A stretch of DNA of 64,000 bases, from NCBI GenBank assembly GCA_907163375.1, contig CAJQUW010003653.1, forward strand, positions 62,001 to 126,000, in the 5' to 3' direction. A program made the position numbers and the translations under genes. Shown here piece after piece: positions 43,691 to 54,303 of this stretch. The stretch is from Prostheceraeus crozeri (taxonomy: Eukaryota > Platyhelminthes > Polycladida > Euryleptidae). How positions within the stretch are numbered: the first letter of the stretch is position 1; each line of letters starts with the position of its first letter. Below the pieces are notes generated by a model. That model ran no database searches. It was not told the origin of the DNA and worked only from the letters and a program-made list of their open reading frames with translations.

Positions 43691-44572
43691 ATTGTAATTG
43701 AAGAAATATGTCGGTCAACTACACAATTACTTCTGTCTTTTCGGTTAGACGAAGCACAAAATCCAAAGATTGCTGTATTGAAAATTGAAGTATTCAGTAC
43801 ATCTATGAGATAGCTAGTAGAGCAGTCAGCAATCAGCATAGGCCTGGCATCAATGTTAATGACGTGATGATCCACAGGCTAGAAGTTGTTAAATGTTGAT
43901 ACAGGCCTATAATATACCCATGTAGCCTACAATCCCTACATGCACAAGTATAGCCTACATACAGGTCTGATTCTGTGCCGCGTTTTTACTGAATAATTGG
44001 AATAAGCCTCTACAACAAAACTCACAAAATTAAAAATGTCATATTAGGAACATTTTCGAATTTATACATTAATATTTCCTCTAATAATTTATGCCTATCT
44101 CTAGTAAACGCCGTAGGTGAGAGGTCAACGTATTAGTAAACATGAGACCTAGGTTTGATATAAAAGAATGTACATGGAGGAGAATGAATTTGCATGGGTA
44201 TGGGACGATCCTTATAGGAGGAGATGGCGCAACCTATTTTATGGGCATTAACATCGCTTTTAGAAATAGGCCTACCTGAAGTAGCATCTCATACTAAAAA
44301 TCAAATGTACAAAGACTTAAAATCGTTTTGGACAACCAACTCATAATTGACCAACATTGTTCGGAAAATCGATGTAATTGTGTAATTAATTGCAACTTTT
44401 GAAGTAATTGTAATTGTAATTGCAAAGTCACACATGCAATTGTAATTGAATAATAGTCGTGCATTTGCAATTGTAATTGAAGATCTTGATTTCAGAGTTA
44501 TAATTGTAATTGCAAAAGCACAACTGTAATTGTAATAGTGATGGAAAAAAATGTGTAATTATTCCAACCCTG
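43691..44572. other. hAT element interior and right end
   Basis: No gene is seen. Many AATTGTAATTG words occur from about 44370 to the terminus, mirroring the left end. A few TAGGCCTA words occur. Confidence 0.5.
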
Positions 44573-44580
44573 TGTGATAT

Positions 44581-45540
44581 CAATATAAAATTCGACACAG
44601 AAAGCAGATTTTATTTCTTAATGTGAAACAACTTCGTAATAACACATTTCAACTGACTTTTTGTAAGATAAGCATAATAGGCCTATAGATACAGGGTTAG
44701 TCAAAAGCAACACGACAACTTAGAATTGAAATTTCTGATGATAGTCACACAAACTGAACAAATGAACATGAAGATGCGACACATGATCGGATTTGTATTA
44801 GCAGTTTCTTTAGCGGTTGTCCTGCCCTCGAAAAAAAATTTGCTTAATCTTTCCACCAGCAAGGTCTCTCTGATCCTATTACTCCAATGTACAGTATTAT
44901 TGTTAATTTTTGATGTAGACCGACTTATTTAGGCCTGTAGGAATAAGCATTTATTAAAATATAGACACCTGTGGCAGATCACGGTGCGTAAAAATTAGGT
45001 AATAGCATGCAAAAAAGACATTGATTAAATCACAGATCTGCGTCCCTTTAGTCAAATGCCTCAGTATATGAAACTGGAATATCCTGAGAAAAAAATAGTC
45101 ACAGCTGTCACACCACTACCAATACGAACCTGGACTTTATTTTATCTTCTATCAGGACTATCCTTTCTGAATGTATGATAACGATTGACGATAATTGATT
45201 CATTGATAATGTCGCTTTCTAGCCAAGGCGGAAATGTAAGAGGAAAATCCTCAGAGAAAAAGGCAGAGAAGAGGACACAATCCTTCCGAAATTCATACAG
45301 GATAGAGGAGGATTCTAGAAACTGCATCACTGATAAAGTGGAGTTTGAACTATAACATGTATAAGTTGCCAGTAATCATTTTTTAACTGTTTAAGGAACA
45401 GTTCGTAATAATCATGTCACAAAACATACGTGTGGACACTTTCAAATTTGTTACATTTACATGCTCTTAATGTTGTAATGATTAACTGAGCAATATATTC
45501 TAGACTGAATGTCAACAACGGTCGACGTGGGTCTAATTAA
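44581..45540. other. Interior of the 25.8-kb element, no gene recognised
   Basis: Short frames only; nothing paired or domain-like was seen. Confidence 0.4.
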
Positions 45541-45587
45541 ATTAAACGGCCGGCGTTACTAAAATCGGTCGGCCGGTTCCAACCCTG
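45541..45587. repeat. Solo hAT-like terminus
   Basis: CGGTCGGCCGGTTCCAACCC followed by TG is, reversed, a CAGGGTTGGAACCGGCC terminus resembling that of the hAT element above. A partner end was not found, so this is a fragment. Confidence 0.4.
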
Positions 45588-45829
45588 TCTGTAGTATACT
45601 ATTCATACGAAACATGCGTGCAGTTAAGTACAGTAATTCCCTATGATGCTATACTATGATCTCCGTATTGAAAGTATACAAATTTACTGAAGAATGTCAA
45701 TGCCTGATTAGCATTTAATTAACGTGCATACTATGAGCAGGAATTGTAGTGGAAAAACTTTTTATGCCTTGCTTGCGACCTTCTATATGTGTTCTGATTC
45801 ATTCTGTTATATTCGCAGCAGACTTGTGT

Positions 45830-46520
45830 CAATTACTCATGAAATGTAGTTGATTGCAATTACAAATTACATCTCTATCAATGTAATCGATTACAGTTAC
45901 AAATTACCGGTACTCCGTTTTTCTTCGATTACATTTCAATTAATTCAGAATTACTTTAGATAATTGTCAGCATTAAACTCTGCGTTTCTACGCCACCTCT
46001 TTTTCAAGGTAGATTTGCTTAGGTTAATTACAACTGCTCCACGGAAAAGCAGGCGATGATATAGCATTGATATTAAATTAGCACCTTTTTATTCTCACCC
46101 AAGTGTTTTCGCCCTACAACTCTACTACTATACGATTCAAACTGAAGATACAGGATTGGGATATCGAGACTTCTGGCTTCTAGGAGACTTTGCCATGCTT
46201 GCAATTACCTGCTATGATTTAAATTGACTTGAAGATTTCAACTTTGTTTTTTTTTCTCTTTTCTCCGATGGGAGTAATTTTCTGATCTGCATTTTCAGTT
46301 CAGCTATTAAGATAAGAGGGAAAGAATATCATAAGACCGGCACTTCATTTAGATTTTGGAATTGTGTTTCGTCATAAATTTCTTTGAAAAAAGTACCGGT
46401 TACATGGCTAAAAATGCTATTGATTGCGATTATAAATTACTGATCAGGAATGTAATTGATTACAATTATTAATTACATTAATTGTGATTGCGATTACGTA
46501 ATTGTAACAAGAATTACAAC
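45830..46520. repeat. AATTAC-rich degenerate element
   Basis: Both ends of this ~690-bp stretch (45841-45960 and 46405-46520) are rich in TTACAATTAC or GATTACAATT words in opposite orientation, like the hAT ends, with non-repetitive DNA between. It is probably a related non-autonomous element; I cannot define its exact ends. Confidence 0.4.
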
Positions 46521-46629
46521 ATAGTCGTTTACAGCTGGAGAGTTGGAATTTTACGAGTAATATAGTTCACCTTCACTCGGTAGCAAATTCTTCATTATGA
46601 TTTTATATCTTTTTTATTCCCCTTCGTAT

Positions 46630-46965
46630 AAAACGTTGCGAATCATTTGAAATATTTTAATATTTTGACATCAAAGTTATTCACTGTGATTTTGTGGCTT
46701 CTTTATGTCCCTTTATAATTATTTGAAATATTCTCTTATTTATAGATTTATTTGCTCTTCAGGAGTTCATTGCTTGTCCACTTGATTTTGTTAACCCCTG
46801 AAGAAGAGACACATGTCCTGAACGCTTGAACAGCAAATAAATCGAAGATAAATAAGAGAGTATATATAAGCAAATAAGAGAGTATTTCAAATGATTACAA
46901 AGGGACATACAGAAACCACTAAATCATAATAAATAATTTTAATGTCTAAATAGGCTGTGTCTCAT
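46630..46965. repeat. Foldback of Penelope-type terminal repeat
   Basis: Inverted arms at about 46640-46765 and 46835-46965 share ATTTGAAATA, CTCTTATTTAT and AAATAAATC words. The centre carries CCCCTGAAGAAGAGACACAT then GTCCTGAACGCTTGAA, the motif typical of Penelope-like terminal repeats. Noncoding. Confidence 0.6.
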
Positions 46966-47749
46966 AATCAAAATTTCATTGGAGACTATCAAATGCATAA
47001 TGAAACTAATAGAAATTAAAACCCGAAAGTTTTAGGCCTACTTACTTTGAATGATTAGCTTCATATCTTCATTGTCCGGATGTCGAAGTAAGGACTCAAT
47101 TGTTAAGCATATTCAGATGCTACTTGGAAGATGCTCCTACACAAATTGATCATTCTAAAAATGCAGCAGAACAAGAGGTATGAATATGTGAAATTGCATG
47201 CCGGAATGTAAAACATTTCATTTCTTGCTTCAACATCTCAAGTTGATAATATTTTTTAGTATATGAGTGCGCCTAAATGTGAGTGGATGTGGGACTATGT
47301 GTATACGCCGAATATCTGCGTAAAATTACAGTGCTGTAGTGCATACACAATAATAAATCTTAAAATACTTATGCTTATACTTATTAATTATAATGCAAAA
47401 TTATGGAAATTTTCAATAGGACTGCTATAAAGCAAATGGTAATTAGTTGATAAATGAGAACTAAGTAAAAACTTATTGAAGTAGACTTTTAAAAGCAAAA
47501 TTATCATCAGGCCATGGAACAACATTTGCCGATGTTTCGAAATCGGCAATTCAAGCATTTGCCGATGTATATGCCATCACGATATGCATGTAGTTGTAGA
47601 CAGACCACATACAGTATGAAGCTAAATGTGCGTATGTGTAGCCTATCTTCAAAATTTTGTGAAATAGATCTGAATCTGAATTGTTTCGAAAATTCCATTC
47701 TGATTTTATTTCTTATCTGATTCATTAACCAATCTAATATGAATTTAAG
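46966..47749. other. No gene recognised
   Basis: Interior of the 25.8-kb element. Two overlapping short frames at 47507-47725 on opposite strands mirror a repeated GCCGATGT word and are probably chance. Confidence 0.4.
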
Positions 47750-48490
47750 TACTGAAACTTACATGTTGTTGCGATGAAAGAATCGACACACAGAAGCATT
47801 TGAGCTTGAACCACGGAGTTGATAAACGAAGAAGCAACATGTCATGGAGTACTCATGAAGTCTATGGAGTTCAAATGTATTTTGATTGTCTCATTTGAAA
47901 GAAATTCTGTTCTGGCATCCAACAGCACCATTTCTCTTTATCTCTAGTGCATCATTTAGGTAGGCTATTCAAGTTTCTTCAAATGCATATCGCAGATCTA
48001 TCGGATGAAGTTTTGCTTCCGTTTGAAGAATCCATTGCCACGACGAAGGTTGTACGCAATGCGCATGTATCACTAAATTTGATACTGTACACGATGAATA
48101 AGAATTTGAAGAAGATAAAGTAGGCAACACTGAGACTAGCGGTCTTACAGACAGATGAAGGATAGCAGCAGTGGCGTGCGCAATGAAAGTCCACATTGTT
48201 GAAGTCTGCTATATTTGACGTAACATCGCAATCATGTCAGTTTCTCCATGCTTGTACGCTTGTGTGTGGCTGGAGGAAAGCGCCAGCATCATCGATCCAT
48301 GCTACCTGTTCCATCTGTAGCTGTCAGCAGGCGAAGGCGAACAAAGACGTGCGACCTGCCGAAATTGGGATAGGGATGAAATAGCTGTCTATGAAAGCAA
48401 GAAGGGCGGTGGTGAAATTGCACAGCAGAACTTGGCTGTGTAAAAGCTTTCAAAATCACATCGCTTTCGCAAATTTTGGATGTAGAGTAT
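47750..48490 (-). repeat. Inverted relative of 6481-7135, with splice donor
   Basis: Reads on the minus strand from GCGAAAGCGATGTGATTTTG (about 48470) to CAACAACATGTAAGT (about 47757). It shares about ten landmark words in the same order with the block at 6481-7135. The preserved GTAAGT suggests a transcribed first exon. It lies in the part of the 25.8-kb element that is its own, so the block may be that element's promoter. Confidence 0.55.
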
Positions 48491-48759
48491 AGCCTATACA
48501 ACTAAACGTAAACTGTTGGTTCTCATCACTTGAAGAAACCAATAGAAAACTCAGAACTGCAAAAGTTTCGAGCATTTAAAAGACGATTTAATTCCAAGAC
48601 TTAATACTTGTGAAATGCGAATTTCATTATTGGGAGATTTAAGTGACAATAACAATTGGGTACCTATGTAAAAAATATTGTCGTGCGAAATAGACATAGA
48701 CCATTCAATATTTATGATGCCTCACGAATATGCGCGTGTATACACGTACATGATATAAT

Positions 48760-48822
48760 GCGAGAGAAGAGAGAGTGTGTGTGTGTGTGAGAGAGAGGGA
48801 GGGAGGAAGGGGGAAGAGGATG
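48760..48822. repeat. GA/GT microsatellite
   Basis: A GAGA tract, (GT)n of about 7 repeats, then GAGAGAGAGGGAGGGAGG. Low-complexity DNA only. Confidence 0.9.
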
Positions 48823-49204
48823 ATCAGAAATGGAGGAAATAGGAAATGAGGATAGGAATGCTGAATAATCCTTTTTTATCTGATCGCAAGTTGATGGGGA
48901 TCGGATCCAAAGATAGCGTAAAATAAGGGTTAATTTCAAATATAGAAACACAAAAGCCTTTTGAGAAATGCATTCGCTATTCAATCAGGAAAAACTTAAT
49001 CTTTAAGTTACATCAAATTACTTGGAAAACAGTAGAATCAAATATGTATAATCCTTTGAGTAGCTTTGAATCAATTGTACAAGCTTACTTGTATGATTGC
49101 TCGACGAAGTGGACGAACCGACTTATGATGTAGAATTACATTGAATTTTCGCTTTTCCCTATGTGAACTCAATTATATAAATGCCAATTCGAATCTACAT
49201 TGAA

Positions 49205-49565
49205 TATTCAGCATCTTTTCCACGTTGACATTCCTACATGAATACCACGGGGAATCCAGAACTTTTTGCTTCTTTTCACGTGGACATATTTCCACACGAA
49301 TGCGCCATGGAATTTACATTTACCACGATGATATTTCGACACGGCCGGGATGGCACCTGGAATCCACATAGAATTAACCACGTGGATAATTCCACGTCAT
49401 CCGTCATGATTTCGAACAAATTGAAACTGCTTCACTACTAAAATAAAGACAAAAATCCTGCAATATCAATTTTGGACGAAAAAAAAATTCCACGTGAATT
49501 CCAGAATGTCAAGTGGATTCGATCTGGAATCCACGTAGCATTTTTCAGTGGATTATTTCGGGACC
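49205..49565. repeat. Cluster of CCACGTGGA-like palindromic words
   Basis: Words such as TTCCACGTTGACATTC, CACGTGGACATATTTCCAC, GGAATCCACATAG, ACCACGTGGATAATTCCACG, TTCCACGTGAATTCC and TGGAATCCACGTAGC recur about eight times in 360 bp, all built on (GGA)ATTCCACGTGGA. They precede the right subterminal block of the 25.8-kb element. Confidence 0.6.
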
Positions 49566-49794
49566 TCATGAGTCTGACAATTTTATGTGATGTTACGTAA
49601 CGTTGTAAGAGGTTATTTCAGTTGCATGCCACATGTGATGAGATGATAAATTCTCCCGATTTGGTAGATAATGACACTATCGTATCGCTTTTCACCGAGC
49701 GAAAGTCAACCGGGACATCCCGCTAAGGAGGAAGACATCCCAGGAGCATTTGTGACGCAATATTGGCATCATGTGATGCCAATTAGGACAAATT

Positions 49795-50052
49795 AGACCT
49801 GCTACGTAGCTGCCACGTTTCGCTACTTTCCATTAGCTACCGAACAAATTGCAACGTAGCTGCTACGTCTCGCTACCTTGTATTTGCTACCGAAAAATAT
49901 CAACGTAGCTGCTACGTTCCGCTACCTTGCATTCGCTACCGAAGAAAATGCTACGTAGCTGCTACGTTGCAGTTGCGTAGCACAGACACGCTACCTACTG
50001 CAACCAATGCTACCATGTGCTACGTAGGTGCTACGTAGTATTGTTGGCCGGG
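49795..50052. repeat. Right subterminal repeat block of the 25.8-kb element
   Basis: Three tandem ~47-bp units each contain CAACGTAGCTGCTACGTC-like and CGCTACCTTG-like words. They are followed by TGCTACGTAGCTGCTACGTT and the tip GTGCTACGTAGTATTGTTGG then CCGGG. Confidence 0.8.
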
Positions 50053-50785
50053 AATTTGCATGCATATTTTGTACAATTCTATTTCACGTTTTAGCTTAAG
50101 GAACTAATATTAATTCTCTTACACACCTGGTAGATTTTAAATAGCGTAATCCCGCTGTGTTAATAGCTAGATCTGGTATTTTGATTGGAAATAGACGTCT
50201 AGGTACCTGTCCTCTTATCATCTGAATGGGCAGACTGTAAAATAGGATCTTTTCAATATATAAGTGATAAACATAATCCCTTTGAACTGAACGACTTACT
50301 CGCCAATTCATTTCACATGAGGAGAGAATGAAGCGTTGTTTGTCCTTCTAGTAAGTATTTTTAAAATTTTTAGACAATTTAGGATATAAAACTTTTCTTT
50401 TAAATCATACTTTGTACCTATTGAAAATTAACTAGTCATTAGCTTGTTTTTTTAACTTTGTTACCTTGACGCACTTTGCTACGTTGAATTGTTTTTACAG
50501 CACGTCTTGAGTTGAAGGTGGATTATGTCCCCGCCTCTTGACCTCCACTGGCAGGACTCTGTCCTTCTTTCAAATGCCTGAGGTACATTTCAGTCAATAG
50601 TGACTCTATTTTTTTGATAGATGCTAATCTTTCTCTAGTATAAATTTAATTTTTGAGGCTGTGCATCTTAAATGTACAGGACCGCGCTTGGTCGGGTTTG
50701 AGCGTCCAGGATTAAGCGGTCGAAACGCGATCGTCCTGACCAAGTTCCTGTTGATGACCTCATTAAAAATAATCAAATAATTTGT
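50053..50785. repeat. Array unit X-Y-Z, copy 3 (complete)
   Basis: X (50053-50265), Y (50266-50455) and Z (50456-50785) follow without interruption, and this shows the native order of the modules. The junction X/Y at about 50265 and Y/Z at about 50455 are the empty sites for the 9.1-kb element and the 14.04-kb piggyBac. After Z, only a degenerate start of X remains (TTTGTATGAATTTT), so the array ends here. Confidence 0.85.
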
Positions 50786-50877
50786 ATGAATTTTTTTAAA
50801 AATTTTTTATTGAAAATTTTTTAAATGGATATTTTATTGCATTTTTGTCCATATTCGTTTCAATTTCATTCCATTTT

Positions 50878-51694
50878 ACAAAGGTACTGCATCTTGTACT
50901 CGTAGCGCTATTGAAGATGAAACTTTGAACGTAGCGGTGTTCATGTTAACGTTGAATACCAGTGCGTCTAGCGTCATGCTTGTTTCCCGACATCCCATAT
51001 TTTTTGATGAGCCACTTTCTGGAAATCGAGTTTCTATGGCAAAATGTGTAGGTGTTATTTTGAATGACACATTTACATGGGACAATCATGTGAATTACTT
51101 GCGTGTAAAGGCCAGTCGTCGCTTACATCTTCTTCGCCAATTAAAGCCCCTTGTTTCCACTATAAAGTTACATGACATCTATTTGGCAATCATTCGATCA
51201 GTTTTTGACAATGCTTCCCCAGTCTTCGTCGGACTCAATAAAAAAGATAACAATGTACTTGTAAAAGTTGAAAAGAGAGCCCACCGTATTATGTGCAATG
51301 GTCTGTCAAAATGTGACAAATGTGATGTTGTTTTAGAACGTAGACGAATTGAATTGTTACAATATTTGTTCAGTGTAATTGAAAGTGACTCAGAGCATTT
51401 GTTGAGCGATCTTTTGCCGTGTAAATTAGCCCTTTCAAATAACTATTCCTATCCTATTGTTCGAACTGAAAAAATCGCTCGTTCCTTTTTCCCTTCTATG
51501 ATTCAGCATAATATAAAGTGCTCTTTTAAACATAGTTAGCATATCTTTCAATGTACATGTACGCATATTGTGTGATTTTGCAGCAATTTTTTATATGTTT
51601 ACTGTTTCATATTACTTGAAGTTTACTTGAATGTAGTTGTAGCAATCTGTATAGATTTTCATTTACGAGAAATAAACGCTTACTTAGTTACTTA
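50878..51694 (+). pseudogene. 5'-truncated LINE (CR1/L2/Jockey-like), RT thumb and 3' tail
   Basis: The frame from about 50878 to 51539 encodes the end of a reverse transcriptase: SGNRVSMAKCVGVILNDTFT, WDNHVNYLRVKASRRLHLLR, then YLAIIRSVFDNASPVFVG and KVEKRAHRIMC, a C-x2-C-like CDKCD, and LERRRIELLQYLFSV. This is the thumb and C-terminal region of the CR1/L2/Jockey group, which have an apurinic endonuclease at the missing N-terminus. The catalytic YxDD is not included. A 3' UTR follows and ends at CTTACTTAGTTACTTAC, probably the short tandem tail of the group. It is one open frame, so the copy may be fairly young but is far too short to act. Confidence 0.75.
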
Positions 51695-52253
51695 CACTAC
51701 TGATCTGAGAGTAATGAGTAGAATGCAATTATGAAATGAATCTGCTGGAGAAGCAAATTATAAAACAATTAAACTGATTTTAATGGAAACTAGGCGATAA
51801 AGCTAGCAGATCTTTTCTTCCATCATTCCTTTGCAGACTTAGTTTGAATGATGTGCTGTCATAATAGGTACTTTCTCCATTGCAAAATAAGCCTGTGAAA
51901 TGATGCATTGCAGATCAACAGAACTCTACGTTGCTCCATGGCATTTGTGATGCAATAAAATGCAATGTATTCAATTTAATGAATATACATCTGGCTCCCT
52001 GTTACTCTGGAATGCATTTTATCATTCTAAAGTTTTCTATTATTGAATGAGATGATTCCCCAATGAAAAGAAAAGTGACTTCGAGGAAGAACAACAAATA
52101 TTTGAGAATGAAAATTTAATGACAATTTCAATGAATAGGGAGATGAGGGATGAATTAGCAATGTTTGGGAGAGAACCGACACCAAAGGGTCAAAATGTCT
52201 GCATGAAGATGAAGTCAAGTTCTGGAAGACAAAGGAGGTGACGAAAGAGGGGA
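51695..52253. other. No gene recognised
   Basis: Spacer between the LINE and the host-like exon; it may contain the 3' UTR of that exon's gene (minus strand). Confidence 0.4.
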
Positions 52254-52657
52254 TTAGGAGGAGGAACGGTATATGAACAAGATCGTCCGCCTCTGCCCTC
52301 CAGCTATCATTATTTGATCACCCTGTGAGTGATGTATCCAATACGCATCTATATTTACGTAAAGGTATTCATTCCCGTAGGCGTCACAGTACTTATTCTC
52401 CATTTTGTACGTCCCCTTGTCTGTCACATGTGCGACCTCTGTTTCGTTTACTTTTCCTCGTGACTGCACGATCGTTATGAAATTCGTATCCGGGAAAATC
52501 GGGCGTAATCTGTCAACGACAGTGGAGAAGTTGTTTAGTCCGGGCGCCAAGTCAATGCCTTGTAATCTCACACTATGGTCTTTAACATTCTCCACGTGGC
52601 TGTTATTCTTGTTGACAGTGATATCCTCATTATAGTTGTTAACCAGCAACTTCACAC
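52254..52657 (-). CDS. Terminal exon of an unidentified host gene
   Basis: A minus-strand exon starts after a TTTCTGTTTCAG acceptor (at 52658) and runs 133 codons to a stop at 52254. The product (KLLVNNYNEDITVNKNNSHV, LAPGLNNFSTVVDRLRPIF, DTNFITIVQSRGKVNET, KYCDAYGNEYLYVNIDAYWI) has mixed beta-strand-like composition with three N-x-S/T sites, which would fit an extracellular protein. I cannot assign a family. Codon use and composition are unlike the transposons around it. Upstream exons would lie beyond 52.66 kb on this strand, but I could not identify any before the element at 53.66 kb. Confidence 0.5.
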
Positions 52658-53659
52658 CTGAAACAGAAAGGAAATCCCTCAGACAACTTCATTTTCAATC
52701 AATTTCACACTTCCTCATCTTCAAAATATCAAATTCTCTTCATCTATCAACGCAGAAGTGAACTTTCAAACATTTGAGGAAAAGTTCTTTTCTAACTGAG
52801 CTTCTGTTGTTTTCTATTTTCCAATTAGTTGAGAATTTCATTGATTCAACGAAGGTGGTCATCGGTCGGTAATAGAATAACACGAATCAGAAAAATTCAA
52901 AACGTTTCAAGACCGCCGTGCATCCTCATCAGATCTATCTAAAATCTATTCACGAACGTCAACTCGTTAATCAAATCTAAGTCAAGATACCGCTGCGATT
53001 ATCCGCATTTATTTCAGTGAAAATATTTGACCTGAGCAGATTATTGTCCGCGCGGGAGATAATCGGAATTCTATGAAGCTACAATGGAAGAAAATGTAGA
53101 AATCCGAGGTCTCGAAGCGGACGGGGATTTCTGTGACTTTCTTGCCCGTTGGATTCGTAGAATAACTTATTATCCAAATCGTTGCCAAATGTCAAATAAA
53201 CAATTTGATAATGCAAATAATTCTATGAAAATTTATCTTGCCCTCACAGAAGGGGAACACAAAAAATACTGACTTGCGACAGTTTTCATAGCATGACAGA
53301 CTACCTTCACAGACTTAAAGGATAATATTCTTTCCAATGCACTGGAAGGAGTGTAGCCTACACCAGTACTGACTGATCTTGTCTTGCCTTAGTATTCAAC
53401 AGACTAGATCTGAGAATAGCTACTTCTGGTAGTTAATTCGTTGAATAAAAGTTACTAGTCAGCCTGTTCATTACCGATAGGTTATTTTGAAAACCCACAA
53501 TGCTCGTAATTCTCAGCTTTTTTTCTTGAATAGCTTTTTTCTCAGCTTTTTTCTTCAGCAATTTTAACTTGAATATATGGCTTGTACTTTCTAGAATGTG
53601 TTTAAGCCTAAAATAGTCATATGCTTACATAGGCCAAAAATGCAACGCATGCGTAGATA
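52658..53659. other. Presumed intron; contains a Penelope-like terminal remnant
   Basis: No coding block recognised. On the minus strand at about 52905-52935 is CTGATGAGGATGCACGGCGG then TCTTGAAACG, like the terminal repeats of Penelope-like elements. The short plus-strand frame at 53084 is probably chance. Confidence 0.45.
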
Positions 53660-54303
53660 TGAAGGGCTTGGGCGTAAAAGGGGATCAGCCACATTTTTTC
53701 GAAAATGGAGATTTTTCATGTGATGATTAAGTGCATCATAAAGCTTCGTTTCACTGATTTATACGACGATCTGAACTTTCCTTGCATGATTTCCAGAAAG
53801 TGCATAAGGGGATAAGCCACATCACTTTGGCATGAATAAGGGGATAAGCCACAACTACTCTTGAAAGTCTGCGGCCTTTATCACTATAGGTGAGCAGAAG
53901 ACGATGAACTAAAACGTCTCGTGTTTCACCCTACGCTTGAGCGAGTGACGCATCCTCTGATCCTCCATTGGCGAAGAAAGGAACATTGACCCTATTTCAG
54001 AGGACTTCTATCGCAGAACCTTCTGCAGTGACTTCAATATTGGATTTAACCCTAGAATGCATGATCTTTTTTTCTCCGTTTCTGCATAGTGTGGGTCTCT
54101 GAGACCCATGCCCCATAAAGGTAGTCTTGTGCGTTTAAATACATGTAATAACAAGTTTTTATTATTGATGTAGCTTGCTGATCTATTTAGTCAAATCGGC
54201 AATGTACAAAAACTGATCAATGGTGTAAATAAATGCTCATCAGGCCTATAATGTCTCTGTACATACATGTATGTATACTTGGCAAATACGAAAAATTCAA
54301 CGT

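Larger units (their letters stand above)
24801..44572. mobile_element. hAT-type element with AATTGTAATT-rich ends, carrying the Polinton
   Basis: The left end CAGGGCTGGAACAATT and, reversed, the right end CAGGGTTGGAATAATT fit the CAGGG-type termini of hAT transposons. The flanks TGTGACAT (24793-24800) and TGTGATAT (44573-44580) form an 8-bp target duplication with one mismatch. Both subterminal regions are built of AATTGTAATTG words (about 24810-24930, 42575-42615 and 44370-44560). Without the Polinton it would be about 2.1 kb. No hAT transposase is visible, and its interior holds a LINE 3' end, so it is non-autonomous. Confidence 0.75.
24224..50052. mobile_element. 25.8-kb DNA element, CCCGGCCAACA termini, AA target duplication
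   Basis: The left end CCCGGCCAACA and right end TGTTGGCCGGG are inverted. Outside are CAAATAA on the left and AATTTGCATG on the right; the uninterrupted array at 14370-14385 reads CAAATAATTTGCATG, so AA was duplicated. Both ends carry GCTACGTAGC palindromes and arrays of GCTACCTTGCAGCTACTT-like (left) or CGTAGCTGCTACGT-like (right) words. About 20 kb of it is later insertions (hAT element with Polinton inside), leaving about 6 kb of its own sequence. I recognise no transposase in that 6 kb, so it is likely a non-autonomous or decayed giant of an unassigned superfamily. Confidence 0.75.

Noticed and set aside
47507-48501. Cluster of short frames at 47.5-48.5 kb as a gene
   Set aside because: Frames overlap on both strands and none is extended; the shared block with 6.5-7.1 kb is better explained as promoter and 5' exon DNA.
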